A stretch of 64,000 bases of DNA from Aquihabitans sp. G128 (lineage in GTDB: Bacteria > Actinomycetota > Acidimicrobiia > Acidimicrobiales > Iamiaceae): positions 4,154,001 through 4,218,000 of the forward strand of contig NZ_CP077604.1 of NCBI RefSeq assembly GCF_019048865.1, in the 5' to 3' direction. Shown in pieces: positions 25,488-33,895 of the stretch. Under the pieces are notes generated by a model. That model worked only from the letters and a program-made list of their open reading frames with translations. It was not told where the DNA came from and ran no database searches. The number at the start of each line of letters is the position of its first letter. Position 1 is the first letter of the stretch. The translations under genes were made by a program, and so were the position numbers.

Positions 25488-26168
25488 TCAGGCCCAGGAG
25501 CCCTGGGCGAGGCGAGGTAGGTCCTTGACCCACTGCTGCTGTTCGATGTCGAAGCTGTAGAGGCGGTGGCCGAGGCCGTCGGGACTGAAGGCGAACACCC
25601 GTGCCGGGTGTCCGACGTCGTAGCTGCCGTCAGCCGCGGGTTCGCCGATCTCGACCGGTGCCACCTTGAGTGCCGTGGTGGCCTTCAGCACCTCGGCATC
25701 GGTGCCGCTCAGGCCGATGAAGGTCTCGTCGATGTTGCCGAGGTAGGTCTTCAGCACCTCGGGGGTGTCCCGTTTGCGGTCGACGCCCACGAAGAGGACC
25801 TGCACGTCGCTCCCATCACCGGTGCCGAGCTCGCGCCGGGCCGAGGCGATGGTGCCGAGGTAGACGGGGCACACGTCGGGACAGTTGGTGAACCCGAAGA
25901 ACAGGACCGAGAGCCTGCCGGCAGTGTCCTCCCGAAGCGAGAACGGTCGACCCTCGACGTCGGTGAAGGTCACGTCGGGCTTTGTGAACGGTGGGTCGAG
26001 CAGGGTGCCGCCCCAGTCGGTGCTCGGCACGGGTGACACCTCGGCGTTGGGCCCGGCCTCGTCGCCGCTGCTGCCGCAGCCGGCCAGGAGGGCGGCGGTC
26101 GCGGCTGCGCCCAGACCCAGGACCCGCCGCCTCGACCACATCGCGTCGGACTCGTCGGTGGCCCACAT
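25488..26168 (-). CDS. SCO1/SenC-family copper protein, copy 1
   Basis: 226 aa from ATG 26168, overlapping the YcnI-like stop. Tat- or Sec-type start (SRRRVLGLGAAATAALLAGCG) with lipobox; thioredoxin-like SCO fold: TDWGGTLLDPPFTKPDVTF, FFGFTNCPDVCPVYLGT (metal Cys pair), VGVDRKRDTPEVLKTYL, and a conserved His in DVGHPARVFAFSP. SCO proteins deliver copper to cytochrome oxidase CuA or act as redox sensors. A second copy lies at 61274-61969 (same DPPFxKPDV, CPDVCP and KDLPRLAQG ends). Confidence 0.9.
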   Translation of the reverse strand: MWATDESDAMWSRRRVLGLGAAATAALLAGCGSSGDEAGPNAEVSPVPSTDWGGTLLDPPFTKPDVTFTDVEGRPFSLREDTAGRLSVLFFGFTNCPDVCPVYLGTIASARRELGTGDGSDVQVLFVGVDRKRDTPEVLKTYLGNIDETFIGLSGTDAEVLKATTALKVAPVEIGEPAADGSYDVGHPARVFAFSPDGLGHRLYSFDIEQQQWVKDLPRLAQGSWA

Positions 26169-26962
26169 CAGTCCTTCCCCAAGCGTCGGAGGAGCAGCCC
26201 GCCGCCGAGGATGACGGCGAGCGTTGCGGCTGCTCCGCCCCAGAGGAGCGGTGTCGAGAGGCCCTCTTCGTCCTCGCCGCGAGGGCTTCGGTCACGGACC
26301 TCGGCCGCAGGTTCGATTCGCAGGACCTGCGTCGAGGTGGTCGTCGGATCGTCTGCTGCCGCCGGTGCGGTGGTGCTAGTGCCCGCCGGAGCGGTGGTCG
26401 TGGTCCCCGGCGCTTCCGAGGCGGCGACGACGGCCTCGAGCTTGGCTCGGCCCGGCGCGTCGGCGGGGACATCGTCGATGCTGGTCGCTGCGGCGCTGCC
26501 CGCCGGAAGGACGAGCAGGCGAGGGGCCGGGTACTCATCGGCGGGATCTCCACCGATCCAGGAGCGCTCGTCGCCGTTCTCGCACACCTGGACGGACGGG
26601 AACAGGAGCAGCTCACCGGTTCGGTCCGGAGCCAGGAACTCGACCGGGAAGGACCCGATCTCGTCGGATGGCAGCGAGCCGCCCTTCCACTCCACCACGG
26701 TGCGACCCTCGCCATCGGCGGTGGCCGTCGCGGTCCAGCCCGGCACGTCCACTGCTCGAGCACCGGCGACCGGCACCCGGATCGCCACCTCCACCGTCGG
26801 AGACTCGGCGCAGCCGTGGGTCGGCTTGAGCTTCACCACGGCCTCCTCGCCCGCAGGGACCGCTACCAGGTCAGAGTCGGTGTGAGCGTCGGCGGGAGCG
26901 GCGCCGGCGAGGGCCACGCCCATCACGAGGGCGACGATGGTCAGGGCACGGGATCGCGTCAT
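26168..26962 (-). CDS. YcnI/DUF1775 copper-binding membrane protein
   Basis: 264 aa from ATG 26962. Signal peptide ending PADAHTDSD, so the mature protein may begin with His, as in YcnI, where it binds Cu(II). The DUF1775 domain covers ~28-150 (VPAGEEAVVKLKPTHGCAESPTVEVAIRVP; DVPGWTATA). A Thr/Pro-rich linker and a C-terminal membrane anchor (WGGAAATLAVILGGGLLLRRL) follow. Operonic with SCO1 copy 1. Confidence 0.85.
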   Translation of the reverse strand: MTRSRALTIVALVMGVALAGAAPADAHTDSDLVAVPAGEEAVVKLKPTHGCAESPTVEVAIRVPVAGARAVDVPGWTATATADGEGRTVVEWKGGSLPSDEIGSFPVEFLAPDRTGELLLFPSVQVCENGDERSWIGGDPADEYPAPRLLVLPAGSAAATSIDDVPADAPGRAKLEAVVAASEAPGTTTTAPAGTSTTAPAAADDPTTTSTQVLRIEPAAEVRDRSPRGEDEEGLSTPLLWGGAAATLAVILGGGLLLRRLGKD

Positions 26963-27106
26963 CGAAGAACAGTCGAACTCGCCGCCTGTCTGGTTCCGGC
27001 GGCGGGATGGAACCGAGCGAGCTGCGCTGGCGACTGTGAGGTTGTCGGCTTCGGTGACCTTCCGGAGCCGAAGCCGACATCCGTCCATCGGACCCACGGA
27101 GCCCAG

Positions 27107-27388
27107 ATGCACTGCCCGAACGACCAGAGCGTGCTGATCATGAGCGAGCGGCAGGGGATCGAGATCGACTACTGCCCGGAGTGTCGAGGGGTCTGGCTCG
27201 ATCGCGGCGAGCTCGACAAGATCGTCGAGAGGAGCGTCAACATCGAAGCGCCCTCTTCGCCGCCCTCGCGTGGCGAGCAGCGAGATGATCGCCATGATGG
27301 CGATCGCGGCCGTGAGGGTGGGGATCGCGGTGGGGTTCGTAAGAAGAAGCGTGGCGGCGCGCTGGCGGACCTGTTCGACTTCGGCTGA
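27107..27388 (+). CDS. TFIIB-type zinc-finger small protein
   Basis: 93 aa from ATG 27107. MHCPNDQSVLIMSERQGIEIDYCPECRGVWLDRGELDKIVER is the complete zf-TFIIB motif (CPxD ... CPxCxGxWLDxGEL). The rest is charged, Arg/Asp-rich (DDRHDGDRGREGGDRGG) and ends LADLFDFG. Function unknown; such proteins are widespread in actinobacteria. Confidence 0.8.
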   Translation: MHCPNDQSVLIMSERQGIEIDYCPECRGVWLDRGELDKIVERSVNIEAPSSPPSRGEQRDDRHDGDRGREGGDRGGVRKKKRGGALADLFDFG

Positions 27389-27524
27389 TCGGACGGACAC
27401 GGCCACGGCCACGATGGGATTCACTCCCATGGAACCCCACCCCACGTAGCGTCGACTGCTTGCTCGGTGGCTGAAGGTCGCCGGCAGGACGAAGTCGTCC
27501 TGGTTTGATCGAAAGGTGGGGTCC

Positions 27525-30068
27525 ATGGCCATGCGAGAGACCCGTCTCGACCTGACCTCTGTGCTCCCTGATCTCCACGGAGACAGCGATCCCTGCGCCA
27601 GTCGTCTGGTCGACCAGCTCGGGCGAACCGCAGGGGTCGATCAGGCCCACGTCGTCGGCGCCACCGCATCGACGCCGGCCGAGCTCTGCCTGCACCACGA
27701 CCCGGATCGGCTGTCGATCCCGCAGATCCGGACCATGGCCCATCGCGCCGGCGCCGAGATAACCAGTCGCTATGGCCACGTGGTGTGGGAGGTGGCTCCG
27801 GTCGGTCACGTCCGGCGCAGCGATGCCATGACGGCGCGGCTCGAACAGGTCGACGGAGTGCTCGAGGCTCGAGCCTCGATTGACGGTGTCCTCCGCGTCG
27901 AGTTCGATCGCCAACGGATCGACGAGGAGGCCGTGCGCAGCGGAGCTGGCGCGGTCGGCTTCCGTCTGGCTCCCGCCCCGCAGGTGCCTGTCGCTGCCGG
28001 TGCCGCGCCGCTCTCGACCGGGCCCGGCGGACCTACTGAGGACGGTCACCGGGACCATGACCACGAGGCCGACCACGAGGCAGGTGGCGGCCACGATCAC
28101 GCCCACGGTGCGTCAAAGGTCGAGCTGGCAGCGGCGATCTTCGCAGCGGTCCTGCTGGTAGTGGGGTTCTTTCTCGAACAGGTCCTCGACGTCTCCACCG
28201 GCGTGGCGCGGGGCTTCTTCGTCGTGGCGGTCGTCTCGGCCGGGTGGTTCACCGTCCAGGACGCGTGGAGCTCGTTGCGGGCCAGGCGCTTCGAGATCGA
28301 CACCCTGATGTTGGTGGCCGCGGGTGGAGCCTGCGTGCTGGGCCAGTGGGAGGACGCTGCGCTCCTGCTCGTGCTGTTCAGCATCGGCCACGCCCTCGAG
28401 GGCTACGCCATGAACCGAGCCCGTCAAGCCATCGAGGCACTGGCAGACCTGGCGCCGCCGACCGCTCGGATCAAGGTCGACGGTGTGGAGCGCGTGGTGC
28501 CCGTGGCCGAGCTGACGGTGGGCGCAGTCGTGGCCGTCCGACCGGACGAGCGCATCGCCGCCGATGGCTTCGTGGTGGCCGGGGTGACCAGCGTCGACCA
28601 GTCGGCCGTCACCGGCGAGAGCGTGCCCGTCGAGAAGGCTGCGGTGAGCGACCCGACCCGATCCGGGCAGAACCCGGCTCAGGTCCCGGCGCTCAGCCGG
28701 GTGTTCGCCGGGACCATCAACGGGTCCGGCGCGATCGACGTCCAGGTCACGGCGCTGGCGTCGGAATCGACATTGGCCCGGGTCGTGCAACTGGTCACCG
28801 AAGCCGAGACGCAGGTCTCACCCACGCAGCAGAAGACCAAGGCGTTCGAGCGGGTCTTCGTGCCGGCGGTCCTGGCCTTGGTGGCCGTGCTGCTCGGTGC
28901 CGGGTTCGTGGTGGACGAACCGTTCTCCGACACCTTCTACCGGGCCATGGCCGTGCTCGTCGCCGCCAGCCCGTGTGCGCTGGCCATCGCCACGCCGAGC
29001 GCGGTGCTCAGCGCAGTGGCTCGGGCCGGCCGCGGCGGTGTGCTGGTGAAGGGCGGCGGCCCCTTGGAGCACCTGGGCCGGATCTCGGCCATCGCGTTCG
29101 ACAAGACCGGGACGCTCACCGAAGGTCGGCCCCGTCTGGTGGACGTCGTGGCCGCTGACGGGGTCCGACCCGCCGAGCTCATTGCGGTAGCCGTGGCGAT
29201 CGAGCAGTCGAGCGATCACCCGCTGGCCGCAGCCATCGTCACCGGTGGCCTCGAACGGCTCGACGGGGTGCCAGTCGAGGCAGCGACCGACGTCTCGAGC
29301 ATCACCGGCAAGGGCGTCCGAGGCCTGGTGGGGGGCGAGGAGGTCCTCATCGGCTCCGCAGCACTCTTCGACGACGATGCCAACCCGATGCCCGATGCCG
29401 TGTCCTCGGCCAACGGTGCGCTGCAGCAACGAGCCCGGACGACGATGGTCGTCCGACAGGGGGCGCGCTACCTCGGCGTGCTCGGCGTCATGGACACGCC
29501 ACGGCCGCAAGCGGCACGGGTGGTGACCGAGCTCCGGTTGCTCGGCATCGAACGCATGGTCATGTTGTCCGGTGACAACCAACAGGTCGCCACCTCCGTC
29601 GCCGGCTCGGTCGGCCTCACGGAAGCACGAGGTGATCTCCTCCCCGAGGACAAGGTCACCACCATCCGGGAGCTGATGCAGGACGGTTCGGTGGCGATGG
29701 TCGGCGACGGCGTCAACGACGCCCCGGCGCTGGCCACGGCCTCGGTCGGGATCGCCATGGGTGCCGCCGGATCCGACGTGGCCTTGGAGACCGCAGACGT
29801 GGCCCTCATGGGCGATGACCTGCGGTCCCTGCCGTTCGTTGTGGACCTCAGCCGCCGGACCACCCGCATCATCCGCCAGAACCTGTGGGTCAGCCTCGGC
29901 GTGGTCGCCGTCCTGGTTCCGACGACGATCGCCGGCATCGCCGGCATCGGTCCTGCGGTGGCCATTCACGAGGGTTCGACCCTGATCGTCGTGGCCAACG
30001 CGCTCCGCCTCCTCGCCGGCGGCTCCGATCGCCGCCAGGCTGCGCCGGATGGCTCGTCGCCGGCCTAG
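27525..30068 (+). CDS. CtpD/CoaT-like P1B-4 ATPase
   Basis: 847 aa from ATG 27525; GTG 27516 is in frame. Long N-terminal region with two degenerate HMA-like modules and a His-rich stretch (HRDHDHEADHEAGGGHDHAHG ending ~193, quoted in parts: HDHAHG). Motifs: TGES ~363, SPCALAI ~482, DKTGT ~526, GDGVND ~727, HEGST ~815. SPC with HEG(S/G)T in the last helices is the P1B-4 signature, linked to Co, Fe or Ni export (CtpD, CoaT). Ends 4 bases inside the sigma gene on the other strand. Confidence 0.85.
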   Translation: MAMRETRLDLTSVLPDLHGDSDPCASRLVDQLGRTAGVDQAHVVGATASTPAELCLHHDPDRLSIPQIRTMAHRAGAEITSRYGHVVWEVAPVGHVRRSDAMTARLEQVDGVLEARASIDGVLRVEFDRQRIDEEAVRSGAGAVGFRLAPAPQVPVAAGAAPLSTGPGGPTEDGHRDHDHEADHEAGGGHDHAHGASKVELAAAIFAAVLLVVGFFLEQVLDVSTGVARGFFVVAVVSAGWFTVQDAWSSLRARRFEIDTLMLVAAGGACVLGQWEDAALLLVLFSIGHALEGYAMNRARQAIEALADLAPPTARIKVDGVERVVPVAELTVGAVVAVRPDERIAADGFVVAGVTSVDQSAVTGESVPVEKAAVSDPTRSGQNPAQVPALSRVFAGTINGSGAIDVQVTALASESTLARVVQLVTEAETQVSPTQQKTKAFERVFVPAVLALVAVLLGAGFVVDEPFSDTFYRAMAVLVAASPCALAIATPSAVLSAVARAGRGGVLVKGGGPLEHLGRISAIAFDKTGTLTEGRPRLVDVVAADGVRPAELIAVAVAIEQSSDHPLAAAIVTGGLERLDGVPVEAATDVSSITGKGVRGLVGGEEVLIGSAALFDDDANPMPDAVSSANGALQQRARTTMVVRQGARYLGVLGVMDTPRPQAARVVTELRLLGIERMVMLSGDNQQVATSVAGSVGLTEARGDLLPEDKVTTIRELMQDGSVAMVGDGVNDAPALATASVGIAMGAAGSDVALETADVALMGDDLRSLPFVVDLSRRTTRIIRQNLWVSLGVVAVLVPTTIAGIAGIGPAVAIHEGSTLIVVANALRLLAGGSDRRQAAPDGSSPA

Positions 30069-30661
30069 CCGGCCGTCTCGTCCTCGAGCGGCTCGTCGAC
30101 CTCGTCGAGCAGTTCGATGAGCCCCGCTCGCGCTCGGGCCACGCGGGACCGGATGGTGCCGATGGGACAGCCGACCAGATCCGCAGCTTCCTGGTAGGGC
30201 AGCGCCATGATCTGGGTGAGCACGAAGGCCTCGCGCTGGTCGGTGCGGAGCAGCCCGAGCACTTCGAGCAACTCGGGCGGGTGGTGCTCGCTGACCGACT
30301 CGAGCTCGAACGGTTGGGCCGAGAGCTTGTCGAAGATGCGCTTCTGACGCCCCCTCGCCCGGATGTCGTCGATGCACACGAATCGGGTGATCGAGAGCAA
30401 CCAGGTTCGGGCCGAGGACTCGCCACGAAACCTGGGCAAGGCCTTCACCACCCGGATGAGCGTCTCCTGGGTGGCATCGTCGGCGCGAGCAGGGCCGATG
30501 ATCGAGGCGCAGTATCGCCACACGTCATCCATGCATCGGTTGACAAAGGCGACTTCAGCGGCACGATCGCCTCGGCTCGCTGCGATCGCCAGCCGGGTCA
30601 GCTCATCGTCGGCCGGCGTGCCATCTCGATCAGCGGCTCCCCGCTTCGGTCGGACGATCAC
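30065..30661 (-). CDS. ECF-type sigma factor
   Basis: 198 aa from GTG 30661, overlapping the upstream anti-sigma stop (GTGA). Region 2: EVAFVNRCMDDVWRYCASIIGPARADDATQETLIRVVKALPRFRGESSARTWLLSITRFVCIDDIRAR; region 4: LLRTDQREAFVLTQIMALPYQEAADLVGCPIGTIRSRVARARAGLIELL. All parts of a complete ECF factor are present (motifs given in pieces: DDATQETLIRV, YQEAADLVGCPIGTIRSR). It directs RNA polymerase to a stress regulon when released by its anti-sigma partner. Confidence 0.92.
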   Translation of the reverse strand: MIVRPKRGAADRDGTPADDELTRLAIAASRGDRAAEVAFVNRCMDDVWRYCASIIGPARADDATQETLIRVVKALPRFRGESSARTWLLSITRFVCIDDIRARGRQKRIFDKLSAQPFELESVSEHHPPELLEVLGLLRTDQREAFVLTQIMALPYQEAADLVGCPIGTIRSRVARARAGLIELLDEVDEPLEDETAG

Positions 30662-31269
30662 GAGGAGACCAGGATCCGTCCGGTCATCCCGCGGTGCACC
30701 GAGCAGTAGTACTCGTAGTTCCCGTCCTGGTTGAACGTGATCGTCTCGGTCCGTCCCGGGGCCAGATCGCTGGAGACGAGCTCGCCGCCGAGGTGTCGAA
30801 CCAGCCGGTGGGTGTGGTTGCCGTCGTTCGTCCACTGGATCGTGGTGCCCCGAACGGCGCGCAGGTCACGCTGGTCGAACGAGTCGTCGACGGTCTTGAT
30901 GGTGACGCTCGTGGTGGCCGTGGGGCCTCCGGCGCTCGGGCGGGGAGTCGACGGCGACCGACGCAGCGGACCGGCGAAGGCGAGGCTGGCCGCGATCACG
31001 ACGGCGGCCACGGCCAGCACCGCACCCCGCCGCCGAGTCCGAGCCCGGAGTCGAGCGGCTGCCTCTCCGCCGAGGACGGTGGCGGTGAGCTCGGGGGCCT
31101 CGTGCGGGATCCGCACCAGCGACCGGCGTCGCAGGTCCTCCAACCGTCGCCTCGCCGAGGTGCACGACGGGCAGGTCGAGCAATGGTCGTCGAGGTCTTG
31201 GAGGGCGCCGTCGTCCAGCTCACCGTCGACCGCTGCGGAGATCCGCTCGAACCACGCTGCACACACCAT
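30658..31269 (-). CDS. zinc-finger anti-sigma factor fused to a cupredoxin domain
   Basis: 203 aa. Residues 1-45 carry a ZAS anti-sigma motif (HCSTCPSC, i.e. Hx3Cx2C); a membrane helix follows at ~82-102 (AVLAVAAVVIAASLAFAGPL); residues ~120-203 outside the membrane form a plastocyanin-like cupredoxin with possible type-1 copper ligands in NHTHRLVRH and YYCSVHRGM. The protein would hold the ECF sigma factor inside and read copper or redox state outside. The anti-sigma gene precedes its sigma gene, the reverse of the usual order, and they overlap. Confidence 0.85.
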   Translation of the reverse strand: MVCAAWFERISAAVDGELDDGALQDLDDHCSTCPSCTSARRRLEDLRRRSLVRIPHEAPELTATVLGGEAAARLRARTRRRGAVLAVAAVVIAASLAFAGPLRRSPSTPRPSAGGPTATTSVTIKTVDDSFDQRDLRAVRGTTIQWTNDGNHTHRLVRHLGGELVSSDLAPGRTETITFNQDGNYEYYCSVHRGMTGRILVSS

Positions 31270-31515
31270 GTCACCGGTGGGTCGTTCCGCTCCGCCGTCC
31301 AGTTCCCCGGGCCGCTGATCGCTCCGGCTCGGCTACTTGCTCGCGCCGTCGTGGCCTGGGGACGTGTCAGCACGGGCTGAACAGTACAGCGACTGCTGTT
31401 CCGAAGCGAAGCCGGGAACTTCGCGGCGGCAGCCTTCGACTGTGCAAGAGCGGCCCATCCTCGTCCGAGCATCGGGACCATCCCCGCGAGTACGCACCTC
31501 AGGAGACCCGATCGC

Positions 31516-32161
31516 GTGAAGAAGAACGTCCTGATCCCGCTGGTGATGGTGGCGCTCGCCGCTGCCGTCGCCCTGGCCTTGGCGTTCTCCGGTGACGATT
31601 CGAGCCCCGATGCCCAGCCCGCCAAGTCCCGCAGCGATCGCGTCGTCCGACCGGACAGCCAGAAGCTCAACGACGTTGCCGATGCCAAGGTCACCTTCGT
31701 CGAGTTCCTCGACTTCGAGTGCGAGGCATGCGGCGCGCTGTACCCGCTCGTCGAGCAGCTGCGCACCACCTACGGCGACCGGGTCACGTTCGTCGTGCGC
31801 AACTTCCCGCTGCACGCCAACTCCGAATCGGCCGCCAGCGCTGCAGAGGCCGCAGCATCGCAGGGCAAGTTCGAGGAGATGTACAAGAAGCTCTACGAGA
31901 CCCAACCCGAGTGGGCCGAGCAGCAGGCCTCGCAGGACGACGTGTTCTTCGGGTTCGCTGAAGACCTCGGCCTCGACATGACCGAGTTCGAGAAGGACTT
32001 CGAGGATCCGGCCACCCTGGCCAAGATCCGCCGGGACAAGGCCGACGGCAAGGCGCTCGGGGTCGAAGGAACGCCGACGATCTTCCTCAACGGCCAGAAG
32101 CTCGAGCCCGAGTCCCCCCCAGGACCTCATCGACAGCCTCGAAGCCGCACTCGCAGAATGA
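31516..32161 (+). CDS. DsbA-like thioredoxin-fold protein (frame disturbed by C-run)
   Basis: From GTG 31516. N-terminal anchor (VLIPLVMVALAAAVALALAF), then a DsbA fold: VTFVEFLDFECEACGALYPLV with CEAC active site, VTFVVRNFPLH, and VEGTPTIFLNGQKL with cis-Pro. The natural end would be EDLIDSLEAALAE-like at TGA 32159-32161, reached if the C7 run at 32114-32120 were C6. As given, the reading frame runs on into the VKOR gene, making a 426-aa fusion through PPGPHRQPRSRTRR. The expected overlap ATGA at 32158 with the VKOR start supports two separate genes. Oxidises extracytoplasmic thiols together with VKOR. Confidence 0.8.
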
Positions 32162-32796
32162 GCCCGGCCCCGGTGGCGCCCGTCCACGCCCACCCCGCGG
32201 CGTTCCGTGCTCGATCGCGGCGCCTCGGCGTGCTGCTCGCCAGCTGCGGGGCGATCGGACTGACCGCTGCGAGCACCCTGCTCGTCGAGAAGATCGAGCT
32301 CATCCGTGATCCCGGCTACGTGCCCAGCTGCAGCATCAACCCGATCCTGAGCTGCGGGTCGGTCATGGAGACCTCCCAGGCCGAAGCGTTCGGGTTCCCC
32401 AACCCCATCATCGGCATCGCCGGCTTCGCCATGCTGCTCACCGCCGGCGTGACGCTGCTCGGCGGCTTCCGACCACCGCGCTGGTTCTGGCTCTCCCTGC
32501 AGGCCGGCGTCACCTTCGGCGTGGTGTTCGTCCACTGGCTGATCTTCCAGAGCCTGTATCGCATCGGGGCGCTCTGCCCGTACTGCATGGTCGTCTGGAC
32601 CGTGACGATCCCATCCTTCTGGTACGTGACCCTCTACAACCTCAACGCCGGTCACCTCCCGGTCCGCCGACCCGACCGGACCCGCCGGGGATGGCTGAGC
32701 GACAACCACGCCATCGTGCTCACCGCCTGGGCGCTGCTCATCGTTGGCCTCATCGGCCGCCGCTTCTGGGAGTACTGGTCCTCCCTCGTGACCTGA
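32158..32796 (+). CDS. VKOR family disulfide-oxidising membrane protein
   Basis: 212 aa from ATG 32158. Four or five membrane helices with the VKOR Cys pairs: PSCSINPILSCGSVM and the redox centre GALCPYCMVVW (CPYC). Re-oxidises DsbA-type proteins with quinone, replacing DsbB in actinobacteria. Joined in frame to DsbA in this sequence only because of the C-run noted there. Confidence 0.9.
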   Translation: MSPAPVAPVHAHPAAFRARSRRLGVLLASCGAIGLTAASTLLVEKIELIRDPGYVPSCSINPILSCGSVMETSQAEAFGFPNPIIGIAGFAMLLTAGVTLLGGFRPPRWFWLSLQAGVTFGVVFVHWLIFQSLYRIGALCPYCMVVWTVTIPSFWYVTLYNLNAGHLPVRRPDRTRRGWLSDNHAIVLTAWALLIVGLIGRRFWEYWSSLVT

Positions 32797-32838
32797 CCAG
32801 TCCCCACCAACGCCTCGAAACCAGCAGGAGAAGTCTCG

Positions 32839-33150
32839 ATGTCAGCGATCAGCCGCCGATACGCCGCAGCCCTCACGCTCCTAGTCGTCTCGCTGCTCGC
32901 CGCGTGCGGTGGCGCGTCGACGCCCGGCAGCTACGACGATGACGGCCTCAAGCGACAGTTCACCGAAGGCTGCGAGACCCAGGCCCGCAAGGACGGCCAG
33001 CCATCGCCGTCGTCGTTCTGCCGGTGCAGCTACCTGAAGATCCGTGCCGCCATCGACTTCAGCGACTTCAAAGCGGTCAACGACCGTCTGAAGGAGGAGC
33101 CAGGACCGCTCCCGTCTTCGTGGCGTGAAGCCATCGCCACGTGCCGCTGA
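32839..33150 (+). CDS. small Cys-containing lipoprotein
   Basis: 103 aa. Signal peptide with lipobox VVSLLAACGG, then a short domain with four Cys (EGCETQARKD, SSFCRCSYLKI, IATCR) that could form two disulfides. Follows DsbA/VKOR and may be one of their substrates. Function unknown. Confidence 0.7.
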   Translation: MSAISRRYAAALTLLVVSLLAACGGASTPGSYDDDGLKRQFTEGCETQARKDGQPSPSSFCRCSYLKIRAAIDFSDFKAVNDRLKEEPGPLPSSWREAIATCR

Positions 33151-33326
33151 ACGCTCCCGGAGTCCTCGCCCACCAAGGCGGGTGGGACGAGATGATCCTG
33201 GTCGCCCTCCCGGTCATCCTCTTCGCGGTCCTGCTCCGCATCGCCAACGCACGCGCCGACCGCCTCGCCACCGACGAACGCCAGTCGAGCTCTCCCACAG
33301 ATCCGCCCCCGGAGGGAACCGAATGA
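33141..33326 (+). CDS. small membrane protein
   Basis: 61 aa from GTG 33141, overlapping the preceding gene by 10 bases and the lspA start by 4 (ATGA). One membrane segment (MILVALPVILFAVLLRIANA) with an acidic/Pro-rich tail. Placed tightly in the operon, so likely real despite its size. Confidence 0.55.
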   Translation: MPLNAPGVLAHQGGWDEMILVALPVILFAVLLRIANARADRLATDERQSSSPTDPPPEGTE

Positions 33327-33895
33327 GCACCAACGAACGACCCCTCACCGTGGACACCCAACCTGCGATCAGGGCCAGCAGCGGCCTCGCCGGAGCGAAG
33401 CGCCAGGAGCCAGTCGATCCGCCCGGTGGCGCACGGACGTCGATGCGCCCTCTCGTCGCTCTGGGCCTCGTTCTCGTCGCGGCCGATCTCGGTCTCAAGT
33501 GGTGGGCCAGCGCCGCGCTCTCTGACCGGTCGATGGCCCTCCCGGGTCCGGTCGACCTTCGGCTGGGCCACAACCCGGGTGTGGCCTTCGGCGGCTTCGA
33601 CGCCGTCCCTCCAGCGGTGCTCATCGGCATCACCGCTGCCTTGGCCGCGGCGATCTGGTTGGCCGCATGGGTCCGCTACCTGCCCCAGCTGCCAGCCGTG
33701 CTGGTTGCCAGCGGCGCGACGGCGAACGTGATCGACCGACTCGAGGGCGGGAGCGTCGTCGACCTGTTCCACACCGGCTGGTGGCCGACGTTCAACCTGG
33801 CCGACGTCTTCATCACCGTCGGGGCCCTGCTGCTGGTGACGGCGACGCTCCGGCCCGGCGCCGGACCCGGCGGCCATGATCGGGTGAACCCGTGA
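33323..33895 (+). CDS. lspA: signal peptidase II (LspA)
   Basis: 190 aa from ATG 33323. An extended ~45-residue cytoplasmic start, four membrane helices, and LspA boxes: the LGHNPGVAFGGF Asn-box, ATANVIDRLEGGSVVDLF (first catalytic Asp) and FNLADVFITVGALLL (second catalytic Asp in NLADV). Cleaves prolipoprotein signal peptides. Its presence with several lipoproteins in this cargo is notable; metal islands elsewhere also carry an extra lspA. Confidence 0.9.
   Translation: MSTNERPLTVDTQPAIRASSGLAGAKRQEPVDPPGGARTSMRPLVALGLVLVAADLGLKWWASAALSDRSMALPGPVDLRLGHNPGVAFGGFDAVPPAVLIGITAALAAAIWLAAWVRYLPQLPAVLVASGATANVIDRLEGGSVVDLFHTGWWPTFNLADVFITVGALLLVTATLRPGAGPGGHDRVNP

Noticed and set aside
28818-30521. 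567-aa minus-strand ORF opposite the P-type ATPase and sigma gene
   Set aside because: Overlaps two well-supported genes and shows no motif of its own.
31379-31401. GAACAG...CTGTTC inverted arms before dsbA as an operator
   Set aside because: Six-base arms with an irregular centre and no second copy; could be chance.
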